From contig QUFC01000003.1 of the NCBI GenBank assembly GCA_003478355.1, forward strand, positions 1 to 64,000: 64,000 nucleotides of DNA, in the 5' to 3' direction. The notes beneath the pieces are model-generated. The model was not told the origin of the DNA, searched no databases, and saw only the letters and a list, made by a program, of their open reading frames with translations. The stretch comes from Lachnospiraceae bacterium AM48-27BH (GTDB taxonomy: Bacteria; Bacillota; Clostridia; Lachnospirales; Lachnospiraceae). Made by a program: the position numbers and the translations under genes. The stretch's first letter is position 1. The number at the start of each line of letters is the position of its first letter. Positions 33,685 to 42,061 of the stretch are shown here, piece by piece.

Positions 33685-34461
33685 CTAGTTTTTACCAATA
33701 CAGACTGTCAGGCCATAGACCTGTTCCACTCCCATTTTTAAAAGGATCCGGGTACAGGCTTCCATGGTGCTTCCTGTAGTATATATATCATCCACCAGCA
33801 GCACCCTTTTTGTTCCCTGGGGAATGCTTCCGGGGCCAAATGCCTGCTCTAAATTGTGAAATCTGGCGGAACTGTCAAGCGTTTTCTGGGGTGCTGTTTT
33901 CCGGATTCTTTTTAACGCACCTCCGCAGACTGGAATCCCGGATTTTTCACTTAATTTCTCTGCCAGCACCTCCGCCTGGTTAAATCCACGGATCTTTCTT
34001 CTGGTTGGATGGATTGGCACCGGGACGAAAAAATCCGGGTTCCAGAAATGGATCTGTCTGCCAAACCGCAGCCAGAGGGCCTCGCTGTAAAAATCCAAAT
34101 ATTCCCGTTTGTTTTTGTATTTGATGGCAGACATGGACCGGGATGCAGTATCGTTGTAATTGAGAAGGGCCAGATTCCGCTCAAAGGAGCGGTGGTGACG
34201 GGTACAGTCGTAGCAGAATTCCATGCGGTCACTTTCTAATTCTTTGCCGCATTTAAGACAGACAGGCTGGTGGACAGGAGAAAGTTTTTTGACACAGGAC
34301 GGGCAGATGAACTCCCCTTTTGGGATAACGATCTCTCCGCAGACAGGGCAGCGGCGGGGAAATACCAGATCCAATAACATTTCCCGGCCTTGCTTTACTG
34401 CATTTTGTATACAAATACTTTTTCGTTTTTCTTCTGATTGCAATTTTTCATCATACTCCAT
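33685..34461 (-). CDS. comFC: ComF-family phosphoribosyltransferase-like protein
   Basis: 258 residues. The N-terminal zinc ribbon is CPVC...CPSC, with further cysteines at CLKC and CYDC. The C-terminal phosphoribosyltransferase-like domain has the PRPP motif VLLVDDIYTTGST. ComFC-type proteins support DNA uptake in transformable bacteria; the biochemical reaction is not settled. It lies downstream of recD2 with a 54-base gap. No other competence genes are in the window. Confidence 0.92.
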   Translation of the reverse strand: MEYDEKLQSEEKRKSICIQNAVKQGREMLLDLVFPRRCPVCGEIVIPKGEFICPSCVKKLSPVHQPVCLKCGKELESDRMEFCYDCTRHHRSFERNLALLNYNDTASRSMSAIKYKNKREYLDFYSEALWLRFGRQIHFWNPDFFVPVPIHPTRRKIRGFNQAEVLAEKLSEKSGIPVCGGALKRIRKTAPQKTLDSSARFHNLEQAFGPGSIPQGTKRVLLVDDIYTTGSTMEACTRILLKMGVEQVYGLTVCIGKN

Positions 34462-34515
34462 TCTCTCTTTTTATCTGATCTTTTATCGGTACATTACTCC
34501 TTTCCGGCGGCTCTT

Positions 34516-36741
34516 TTACAGAGCCGCCAGTTCACAGATCCTGTCCTGAAGACCGGAATAACGTTTTTGTTCAATCTGGTTGGCTGCCATGGCATGGAAG
34601 GTGTCTGGCAGACCTACTAAACAGACACAGGTTCTTGCCCTGGTCACGGCAGTATAGAGAAGGTTGCGGGTCATCAGCATCCGCGGACCGCTGTGGACCG
34701 GGATGATCACCGCCGGATACTCACTTCCCTGGGATTTATGGATGGTGATGGCATAAGCCAGTTCCAGTTCTTCTAATTGTTTGAAGCTGTATTCCACCAT
34801 TTTCCCCTCGTCAAATTCCACGGTCAGTTCTTCCGTGAACAGGTTGATCTCCCGGATGATCCCCGTATCGCCATTGAAAATGCCGCTTCCCTTATCCATG
34901 GGGATTCCATATTTATTCCGCACTTCCCACTCCATCTGGTAATTGTTCTTGATCTGCATCACCTTATCTCCCAGACGGAATGTGATGCCTCCGATCTCTT
35001 TTTCCGGTTTTGCCTTATCTGGTGGGTTTAAAAAAGACTGCAATATGGTATTCAGCCGCTCCACCCCCAGTGCCCCTTTTCGCATAGGTGTCATGATCTG
35101 GATGTCAAATGGCTTGGCGTTCACGTAACCTGGCAGCTTCTGTGTGATCAGGGTCAGCATAGCACTGATGATGGCATCTGGGTTCTCCCTGCGGATAAAG
35201 AGGAAATCGCGGCTTCTCTTGGCCAGATCTACTCGCTCCCCCTCGTTGATCTTATGCGCATTGACAATAATATCGCTCTCTGCTGCCTGACGGAAAATGT
35301 GGGTCAGCTTCACCACATTGAACTGCTCGGAAGCGATCATGTCTTTTAAGACATTACCTGGTCCCACGGAAGGGAGCTGGTTCACATCACCTACCAGAAT
35401 CAATCTGGTTCCAACGTTGACTGCCTTTAATAAATTCTGCATGAGCTGGATATCCACCATGGACATCTCATCGATGATGATCACATCTGCATCCAGTGGG
35501 TTCTCTTCATTTCGCTCAAAATGCATACTGCCTGTGTCATCACCCTCTCCAGGCGTTCCGGTCAGTTCCAGCAGCCGGTGGATGGTCTTGGCCTCATAGC
35601 CGGTGGCTTCTGTCATACGCTTGGCAGCACGCCCTGTGGGAGCCGCCAGGAAAATCTCCATCTCCTCACTCTCAAAATACCGGATAATGGTATTGATGGT
35701 GGTGGTCTTTCCAGTACCAGGGCCACCGGTGATGATCAGAAGACCGCTGTTGACTGCCTCCATCACTGCCTTCGCCTGTAAAGGATCCAGCTCGATATTT
35801 TCTGATTCTTGTATTTTTTCCAGTTTTTTTTGAATGTTTTCCTCCGGCATGGAGCCACGGATATTCAAATCATGAAGCATACGGGCTACATTTAACTCTG
35901 TATAATAGTAAACAGCCGCATACACGCACTGTTTCTCTTCCTTCTGCTTGATCACCAGCTTCCGCTCCATCTGCATATCGGAGAGATGCTTCTCCATGGC
36001 ATCTTCTGTTACCTTCAGCAACTCCGCTCCATGGCGCAGCAATTCTTCCTTAGGCAGATACGTGTGCCCCTGGGCAGATGCCTGGAGAAGTGTATACAGA
36101 ATACCTGCTTTGATCCGGTAGTCAGAATCTGTAAAAATACCCACCCGCTGGGCGATCTCGTCTGCCATCTTAAATCCCACACCCGGAATATCATCTGCCA
36201 GCTTGTATGGATTTTCCTTCACGATTCCATACATCCTTGGGCCATACTCGTGATAGATCTTCACTGCCAGATTCATGGAAATACCGTACTCCTGTAAGAA
36301 GATCATAGCCTGGCGAAGTTCCTTTTTCTCCTCCATCTGGTCAGAAATAGCCATGGCCATCTTCTCACTGATGCCCTTTACCTCCGCCAGACGCTCCGGC
36401 TCCTCCTCAATGATACGGAAAGTATCTGCTTTGAAGCGCCGCACGATTCGCGCTGCCAGTGCTGCTCCTACACCTTTGATCGCCCCAGACCCCAGATAGC
36501 GCTCCATGGCAGTGACATCCTCTGGAGCCTTGATCTCGTAAGATTCCACAGCCAGCTGTTCTCCGTAGACCGGATGCTCCGTCATAGTCCCTGTGGCTTC
36601 GATCATCTCACCCTCGCCTATGTACTGGAATGTTCCTACCAGAATGTACTCTTCGCCCTCTGATGAAACACTCATAACCGTATAACCGTTATCTTCATTC
36701 CGGAATTTAATTTTCTCCACAAATCCGGTCACTGTCGCCAT
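34516..36741 (-). CDS. recD2: RecD2-type ATP-dependent DNA helicase
   Basis: 741 residues, normal RecD2 length. N-terminal OB-like region, helix-hairpin-helix segments (YLGSGAIKGVGAALAARIV, IPGVGFKMADEIA), then superfamily 1B helicase motifs: Walker A GGPGTGKTTT, DEAD-like IIIDEMSM, VGDVNQLPSVGPG, and the C-terminal YAITIHKSQGSE. It moves 5' to 3' and acts in repair or replication independently of RecBC. Reads leftward into comFC. Confidence 0.96.
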   Translation of the reverse strand: MATVTGFVEKIKFRNEDNGYTVMSVSSEGEEYILVGTFQYIGEGEMIEATGTMTEHPVYGEQLAVESYEIKAPEDVTAMERYLGSGAIKGVGAALAARIVRRFKADTFRIIEEEPERLAEVKGISEKMAMAISDQMEEKKELRQAMIFLQEYGISMNLAVKIYHEYGPRMYGIVKENPYKLADDIPGVGFKMADEIAQRVGIFTDSDYRIKAGILYTLLQASAQGHTYLPKEELLRHGAELLKVTEDAMEKHLSDMQMERKLVIKQKEEKQCVYAAVYYYTELNVARMLHDLNIRGSMPEENIQKKLEKIQESENIELDPLQAKAVMEAVNSGLLIITGGPGTGKTTTINTIIRYFESEEMEIFLAAPTGRAAKRMTEATGYEAKTIHRLLELTGTPGEGDDTGSMHFERNEENPLDADVIIIDEMSMVDIQLMQNLLKAVNVGTRLILVGDVNQLPSVGPGNVLKDMIASEQFNVVKLTHIFRQAAESDIIVNAHKINEGERVDLAKRSRDFLFIRRENPDAIISAMLTLITQKLPGYVNAKPFDIQIMTPMRKGALGVERLNTILQSFLNPPDKAKPEKEIGGITFRLGDKVMQIKNNYQMEWEVRNKYGIPMDKGSGIFNGDTGIIREINLFTEELTVEFDEGKMVEYSFKQLEELELAYAITIHKSQGSEYPAVIIPVHSGPRMLMTRNLLYTAVTRARTCVCLVGLPDTFHAMAANQIEQKRYSGLQDRICELAAL

Positions 36742-36771
36742 AATTTTCCCCTGCTCTCTCTGTAGAATGAA

Positions 36772-36810
36772 AAAGTACCTCCGCTTATTTTCTTTTAGCA
36801 GAGGTACTTT
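36772..36810 (-). terminator. Terminator downstream of mreB
   Basis: Stem AAAGTACCTC/GAGGTACTTT with an inner GCT/AGC pairing, lying between mreB and recD2 on the minus strand, with T-rich sequence after. Confidence 0.7.
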
Positions 36811-36850
36811 CTTCTTTCGTAAATGAGTGAAACTCCGTGTAAATTAAAAC

Positions 36851-36983
36851 GTTACTGTTCACGCATTGCGCAAACAGCAACGGATTTTGCCGATGCTTCG
36901 CATGCTAAATCGGCAAAATCTGTTACCACCACTGTATCATACGGCATTTTCAGTTCAGAAAATGCCTACCCGTGTACAGTAAC
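36851..36983. repeat. 133-bp three-hairpin palindromic element, copy C
   Basis: Outer repeats GTTACTGT (36851-36858) and ACAGTAAC (36976-36983) enclose three hairpins: CGTTaCTGTT/AACAGcAACG (36850-36882); a perfect 12-bp GATTTTGCCGAT/ATCGGCAAAATC (36883-36920); and GGCATTTTC/GAAAATGCC (36943-36966). It has the same length and layout as 7814-7946. The first 31 bases are also a copy of the short palindrome at 13214 and 38020. It abuts the mreB stop codon. Confidence 0.75.
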
Positions 36984-36984
36984 A

Positions 36985-37988
36985 TTAAAACTCCTTCTTA
37001 TTGCCATCGCCATGCACGAACTCGATGAATTTACCGGTTCCGATGGCTACTGCAGTTAATGGATCTTCTGCGATCATCGTGCTGATGCCTGTTTTTTCCT
37101 CGATCAGGCATCCAGACCGCTGAGCAGGGAACCACCGCCTGTCAGCACGATACCACGATCAAAGATATCTGCCGCCAGCTCTGGTGGAGTACGCTCCAAT
37201 ACGTTGTGTACGGCATCTACGATCTGCATCGCCGGCTCACGAAGAGCCTCCAGAGTCTCATCGGAAGTAACCACAATAGTCTTAGGAAGACCGGTTACCA
37301 GGTTACGGCCACGGACTTCCATGGTCAGGACCTCTGGGCGGCGGTATGCTGCGCCGATATTGATCTTGATCTCCTCTGCAGTTCTCTCACCGATCAGAAG
37401 ATTGTGTTTTTTTCTCATGTAGCGGACCAGAGCTTCATCGAAATCGTCTCCGGCTACTTTGATGGAGGTACTTACTACGGTACCGCCCAGGGAAATCACT
37501 GCAATATCTGCAGTACCTCCTCCGATATCTACGATCATGTTACCACATGCCTTGGAAATATCGATACCGGCGCCAATGGCTGCCGCAACCGGCTCCTCGA
37601 TGATGGTAACTTCTCTTGCGCCTGCCTGGTAGGTTGCATCCTCAACTGCCTTCTTCTCAACCTCGGTAGCACCACTCGGGATGCAGACGCTGATTCTTGG
37701 CTTTCTTAAGGTTCTCTTGCCTACGGCTTTATTAATGAAATATTTTAACATCTTCTCAGTCACAGTATAATCAGAAATTACACCCTGACGAAGAGGACGG
37801 ACTGCCACGATGTTACCCGGGGTACGTCCGATCATCAGACGCGCCTCCTCACCAATGGCCATAATCTTACTGCTGTCACGATCAATGGCTACAACGGAAG
37901 GCTCTTTCAGTACAACGCCTTTTCCCTTGATATATACCAGAATGCTGGCTGTACCAAGATCGATTCCAATGTCATTTGACATTACCAT
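36985..37988 (-). CDS. mreB: Rod-shape protein MreB/Mbl (frameshifted as read)
   Basis: Actin-like cytoskeletal protein that guides cell-wall synthesis. The phosphate-1 motif GIDLGTASILVYIKGKG, phosphate-2 VDIGGGTADIAVISLGG and adenosine motif IVLTGGGSLLSGLDA are clear. The first frame stops after GLDA at 37104; the next frame continues LIEEKTGISTMIAEDPLTAV to the stop at 36985. Restoring one C (GCC to GCCC) gives 334 residues, the family length. Multiple mreB paralogues are common in Clostridia, so it could be mbl. mreC and mreD do not follow. Confidence 0.92.
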
Positions 37989-38019
37989 GCTCTATCTTCC
38001 TCCTGTCTTTCCTGACGGT

Positions 38020-38050
38020 GTTACGATCCACGCGCTGCGCAAATGGTAAC
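38020..38050. repeat. 31-bp palindromic repeat, copy D
   Basis: GTTACGAT and ATGGTAAC pair (one mismatch) around a 15-base loop containing CACGCGCTGCGC. It has the same length, ends and loop pattern as copies at 13214 and 36851. It lies in the mreB leader. Confidence 0.65.
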
Positions 38051-38109
38051 TGGACGGTTTTTCTCTTCATCCATATGGCGCAAAATGCCATTGCGCCCAT
38101 AATATCTAT

Positions 38110-38138
38110 ATTATATACAAAGTCTGCCAGTTTTTAAA
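38110..38138 (-). promoter_or_regulatory. mreB promoter
   Basis: TTTAAA (38133-38138), 17-bp spacer, TATAAT (38110-38115) on the minus strand. Confidence 0.65.
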
Positions 38139-38288
38139 GGGGTTTTTTATTTTTTCTCGTCTTATTTTTTGGTCTTGTTGGTTTCTTACAATTCCTTTCT
38201 TGTTTGTTTAAGGGTTTTTAATTAATTTTATTCTTATTTTATAGTGGAGACACATTTCTGTCACATTTTTCCGATATATTATAAGTAC

Positions 38289-38388
38289 GTTATCCGAAAG
38301 GGTAACGGGCCTTTGTTTCAAGTAAACCACTTGAAATCACAAAGCTTTTTCATACTCATACCTGCTAAGGGCGATCCTTAGCAGGCCC
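38289..38388. other. Structured non-coding region, possible small RNA
   Basis: Three hairpins in 100 bases: GTTATCC-gaaa-GGGTAAC (38289-38306); CTTTGT..ACAAAG around TTTCAAGT/ACTTGAAA (38311-38344); and a perfect 10-bp CCTGCTAAGG/CCTTAGCAGG (38361-38385). GGGCC (38307) can also pair with GGCCC (38384), closing the last two into one domain. A TATTATA-like -10 precedes it on the plus strand. No ORF. The 470-bp gap 37989-38458 holds this, the mreB promoter, repeat D and a terminator. Confidence 0.45.
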
Positions 38389-38428
38389 CCCTTAAAAAAT
38401 TTCCTAAAATATACCTACCATTCCCTTT

Positions 38429-38460
38429 GAAAATAGCTCCGCGAAAGCGGAGCTATTTTC
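38429..38460. terminator. Strong terminator after the M23 peptidase gene
   Basis: Perfect 14-bp stem GAAAATAGCTCCGC/GCGGAGCTATTTTC with a GAAA loop, overlapping the M23 stop codon. Symmetric A/T flanks mean it could work in both directions. Confidence 0.85.
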
Positions 38461-39538
38461 ATGTACCAGATTCTCTCATCTCATACACCCGGTTATATTC
38501 CTTCGTCTCCTGATCCTTCACTGTTTCAGACCGGTTTAACTCCAGAAATTTCACCAGTTCATAACAATCGATCCAGATCTCGTTATTTCCCTCTTTCTGG
38601 GATTCATCGAAAATCAGCTGTAAACCAAAATGCAGATGGGATACCTCAATATTGTTGGTATTTTCTGTCTGACTGTATCCGGTCCGACCCATGTAGCCGA
38701 TCACATCGCCTGCCTGGACCACGCTGCCTTCCTTCAAGGACTTGTGATAAGGATAGTTTTTCCGCAAATGGGCGTAATAATAATACCTTTTTTTATCAAA
38801 GCTGCGGATACCCAGCCGCCAGCCGCCGTACTGGTTCCAGCCAATGGCCTCCACGTAGCCGCTTTCCACTGCAATGATCGGGGTTCCCACCTGCCCCATC
38901 ATGTCATGTCCCAGATGTTGGCGTTTGTAGCCATAGCTTCTGGATGCGCCAAAATCGTCGTAGTCCTCGTAGGGGAAATACTTTGCAATCGGGGAAAATG
39001 CTTTTAAACCATATTTTCTCACCCAGACTTTTTCTGGATCTTTCTCATTTGAATTTTCTTCCTTCGGCACCTGGATCTCAAATTCCCCTACCATGCCTCC
39101 TAAGACCGCTGTGTAGGCTTCCAGATAATAGGAGTAGTATTTCATATCCTTTGTCAGTTCTTCCATGGTCTGGCCGTCCTGCAGCTCTGAAACCAGTGTC
39201 TCCATGTCTGATGCCCTGTATTTAAAAAAATCTCCACCATATTTAGCTCCCAGATACGCCAGAAGCTGGATCCAGTTTAAATGGAGCTCCTTCTGACAGG
39301 TATCCACATCATACCGGAACGCCTTGTACATGGCGTCCTTGGTCACGGTAAAATCCACCCATTTGATATACTTTTTCTGCTCCTCTTGCTCTGCCGGAGC
39401 CACCGTCTGGAGACTCCTTCCAACAGGAGTCAGACAGAATAAAAATGCAGCCAGAAGCACCAGCTCCAGCGCCACCACCAGCTGCAGAAATTCCGGTTTT
39501 TTATATGGATTCAAAAAATCAGCCCCTTTTTCAGACAT
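38459..39538 (-). CDS. M23-family metallopeptidase, membrane-anchored
   Basis: Up to 359 residues. An N-terminal transmembrane helix ([19 protein letters not shown]), a middle region of unknown fold, and a C-terminal LytM/M23 domain with the zinc ligands in HLGHDM and HLHFGLQL. It probably cleaves peptidoglycan peptides or works with a partner outside the membrane. The ATG at 39538 lies inside a terminator hairpin and has no ribosome site. A TTG at 39514 with AAGGGG 7 bases before it is a better start by spacing and would give MNPYKKPEFLQ. It lies downstream of the radical SAM gene. Confidence 0.85.
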   Translation of the reverse strand: MSEKGADFLNPYKKPEFLQLVVALELVLLAAFLFCLTPVGRSLQTVAPAEQEEQKKYIKWVDFTVTKDAMYKAFRYDVDTCQKELHLNWIQLLAYLGAKYGGDFFKYRASDMETLVSELQDGQTMEELTKDMKYYSYYLEAYTAVLGGMVGEFEIQVPKEENSNEKDPEKVWVRKYGLKAFSPIAKYFPYEDYDDFGASRSYGYKRQHLGHDMMGQVGTPIIAVESGYVEAIGWNQYGGWRLGIRSFDKKRYYYYAHLRKNYPYHKSLKEGSVVQAGDVIGYMGRTGYSQTENTNNIEVSHLHFGLQLIFDESQKEGNNEIWIDCYELVKFLELNRSETVKDQETKEYNRVYEMRESGT

Positions 39539-39570
39539 TTGTAGTTAATCTATGTCCAAAAAGGGGCTGA
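39513..39570 (-). terminator. Terminator overlapping the M23 start codon
   Basis: TCAGCCCCTTTTT (39519-39531) and its exact complement (39558-39570) form a 13-bp stem, with an inner GACAT/ATGTC, followed by TTTTTTG on the minus strand. The ATG at 39538 lies in the inner stem. Confidence 0.8.
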
Positions 39571-39574
39571 TATT

Positions 39575-40708
39575 CTACTTCCGGATTCTCCCTGCCATAT
39601 AAAGCTGGTAAATCTCCCTAAGCCGCGGATACGCATACTCAAAAAACATCTGATAGGATTTACAGAAATAATTCCGGTTGGTGTTCTCAGCCGTCACCGG
39701 CTCCCGGTTTCTCCGGCAGCCATTGCGGCACAAGCCGAACCAGCGGCATTTCTGGCAGTCTTCCTGCTGCCTCATGGACCACTGGATAAAGCCCAGCTCG
39801 TCCCGTTTTTCATCCATCTCCTCAAAGCTGTTTTCCTGGATATTGCCCAGTCTCCACTGATCCAGAGCATAAAAATCACAGGGATAAACGCTTCCATCTG
39901 CCTCAAACACCCACTGTTTGCCGCAGACGCCCCGCATATTGCAGCTCTCCGGCTGCTGTCCCGCCATGATCATCATGAGATTTTCAAAATAACGGTTGTA
40001 CACATAAGTTCCCGACCGCATGTCCAGATACCAGGCATCGAACATGCTCTTCAAAAATTCTCCGTATTTCTCCGGTGTCAGGGAATACTCGTGCTGGCCC
40101 GGTTCCTCGCCGATCGGGTCCAGACACTCAATATACTGCTGGTAGCCAAAATGATTTTTCTTAAAATAATTATAGATCTTCTGGCCATTACGGGCAGTAG
40201 CCGCAGTCACCACCGTCAGAATATTGTACTCTACCTGATGCTTCTCCAACAGGCGGATGGCAGAGATCACCCTCTGGTACGTGCCTTTTCCAGCCGCGTC
40301 CAGCCGGTAGCGGTCGTGGATCTCTTTTAAACCGTCCAGAGACACTCCCACCAGAAAATGGTTTTCCCCCAGAAACGCTGCCCATTCCTCATTGATCAGA
40401 TATCCATTGGTCTGAAGGGCATAATGGATCTTCAGCTTCTTCGGATTTTCGTGAGCTGTCACGTAAGCCACCAGATCCCGGTAAAAATCCAGTCCCGCTA
40501 AAGTCGGTTCTCCACCCTGAAACGCGATGGTACATTCATAATCCCCATATTCCATAGCCTTGTCCACAATGGTGTGCATCGTGTCCACGGACATTTTCCC
40601 ATAAGAACGGATCTCCCGGTTGTCCAGTTCATCCGCGTAAAAGCAGTACCGGCAGCGCATGTTGCAGTTGCCGGAAGCCGGTTTTATCAATAGACTCAGT
40701 GCTGGCAT
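39575..40708 (-). CDS. Anaerobic sulfatase-maturase-like radical SAM/SPASM enzyme
   Basis: 377 residues. The radical SAM cluster ligands Cys15, Cys19 and Cys22 (GNCNMRCRYCFY) and a C-terminal SPASM cysteine set (CGKQWVFEADGSVYPCDFYAL, CQKCRWFGLCRNGC) match the anSME family, which converts a Cys or Ser of sulfatases to formylglycine using SAM. No sulfatase gene is in the window, so the target lies elsewhere or the enzyme modifies another protein. GGGGGAAG site before ATG. Ends in a hairpin that reaches into the M23 gene. Confidence 0.85.
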   Translation of the reverse strand: MPALSLLIKPASGNCNMRCRYCFYADELDNREIRSYGKMSVDTMHTIVDKAMEYGDYECTIAFQGGEPTLAGLDFYRDLVAYVTAHENPKKLKIHYALQTNGYLINEEWAAFLGENHFLVGVSLDGLKEIHDRYRLDAAGKGTYQRVISAIRLLEKHQVEYNILTVVTAATARNGQKIYNYFKKNHFGYQQYIECLDPIGEEPGQHEYSLTPEKYGEFLKSMFDAWYLDMRSGTYVYNRYFENLMMIMAGQQPESCNMRGVCGKQWVFEADGSVYPCDFYALDQWRLGNIQENSFEEMDEKRDELGFIQWSMRQQEDCQKCRWFGLCRNGCRRNREPVTAENTNRNYFCKSYQMFFEYAYPRLREIYQLYMAGRIRK

Positions 40709-40742
40709 ATGTATCTTCCCCCAATATTGATTGTGTACAAAA

Positions 40743-40764
40743 AGAGGCGAATCTCTCCGCCTCT
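40743..40764 (-). terminator. Terminator of the serC-serA-DUF1015 operon
   Basis: AGAGGCG/CGCCTCT stem with an 8-base loop followed on the minus strand by TTTTTG. Confidence 0.7.
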
Positions 40765-40781
40765 CTTATTGTACCGTTATT

Positions 40782-42026
40782 CTATTCTTCTGTCAATTTA
40801 TGGATAAACAATCCACTCCGCAGCTTTGGCTCAAACCAGGTGGATTTGGGCGGCATTAGTTTTCCTGCGTCTGCCACCTGAAATAATTCCTGGATGGAGG
40901 TCGGATACATGGAAAATGCCACGGTCATGTCCTCTGAAACTCTCCGCTCTAACTCCTTTAAGCCACGGATACCACCGATAAAGTCTATCCGCTTATCAAT
41001 CCTCGGATCACCGATCCCCAGGACCGGGCCAAGAAGATGATCCTGCAGAATCGATACATCCAGCCCACTTACCGGGTCATCACTCCGGTACTCATCTTTT
41101 ACCTTCAACAGATACCAGACACCCTCCAGGTACATTCCGAAGGTGCCTTTTTTTACTGGCGCATAAGGCTCGCTTCCAATCTGCGCCACATCGAATCTAT
41201 CATGGACCGCTGTAAAGAATTTTTCCATAGACAGGCCATTTAGATCTTTTACCACCCGGTTATAAGGCATGATCATCAACTGGTCTTCCGGGAACAGGAC
41301 CGAAAGGAAATAGTTAAATGGTTCCGCTCCCGTATAACCCGGGTTCTCCTGACGGCGTTTTAAGCCCACTTTCACAGCAGAAGCCGCACGGTGATGGCCG
41401 TCTGCAATATAAGTCGCCAGAACCTTGGCAAAGACAGCTTCGATCTTCTGGTTCTGCTCTGCCTTTCTCACCTTCCATACCCGGTGACCAATGCCGTCCT
41501 CGGACACAAAATCATACAGCGGTCTCTCCAGCATTACCTGCTCCATGATCTGTCCCAATACCTCATTCTGACGATATGCCAGGAAAATGGGACCTGTCTG
41601 GGCATTCATCACATCCACATGGCGGATCCGATCCTGCTCCTTCTCTTCCCTGGTGTTCTCGTGCTTCTTGATCACGCCGCTGACATAATCGTCAATCGAA
41701 CAGCAGGCCACGATTCCAGTCTGGCTCCGTCCATCCATAGTCAGCTGATATAAGTAATAGGACTGATCCTCATCCGTCAGATATGTATGATCCGCCAGGC
41801 GGGCCTTTAAAAGTTCTTTTGCCTTTTCATAGACCTTCGGATCGTACATGTCCGTGTCATCCGGGAACTGTGTCTCCGGACGATCCATATTTAAGAAGGA
41901 AAGCGGATGATCCTTCACCGCCTCCCTGGCTTCTTTTCGATTGTATACATCATACGGAAGCGCGGCCACCCGGGCAGCCAGCGCTTCCACCGGACGAATA
42001 CACACAAATGGTTTTACGATCGCCAT
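40782..42026 (-). CDS. DUF1015 family protein
   Basis: 414-residue cytoplasmic protein of the DUF1015 family, present in many anaerobes next to serC and serA. It contains YIADGHHRAASAVK, a DGHHR motif of the kind found in the ParB/sulfiredoxin fold and in the archaeal serine kinase SerK. There is no signal peptide or membrane segment. AAAGGGG lies before the ATG, 35 bases after the serA stop. With no serB in sight, a role in the serine/phosphoserine step is an attractive inference but unproven. Confidence 0.9.
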   Translation of the reverse strand: MAIVKPFVCIRPVEALAARVAALPYDVYNRKEAREAVKDHPLSFLNMDRPETQFPDDTDMYDPKVYEKAKELLKARLADHTYLTDEDQSYYLYQLTMDGRSQTGIVACCSIDDYVSGVIKKHENTREEKEQDRIRHVDVMNAQTGPIFLAYRQNEVLGQIMEQVMLERPLYDFVSEDGIGHRVWKVRKAEQNQKIEAVFAKVLATYIADGHHRAASAVKVGLKRRQENPGYTGAEPFNYFLSVLFPEDQLMIMPYNRVVKDLNGLSMEKFFTAVHDRFDVAQIGSEPYAPVKKGTFGMYLEGVWYLLKVKDEYRSDDPVSGLDVSILQDHLLGPVLGIGDPRIDKRIDFIGGIRGLKELERRVSEDMTVAFSMYPTSIQELFQVADAGKLMPPKSTWFEPKLRSGLFIHKLTEE

Positions 42027-42061
42027 ATGATTCCCCTTTGCTTGTATCGTTTGATTATTCG

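Noticed and set aside
36851-36983. Insertion sequence remnant with transposase
   Set aside because: The element is only 133 bp, has no coding capacity and no clear target-site duplication; kept as a repeat.
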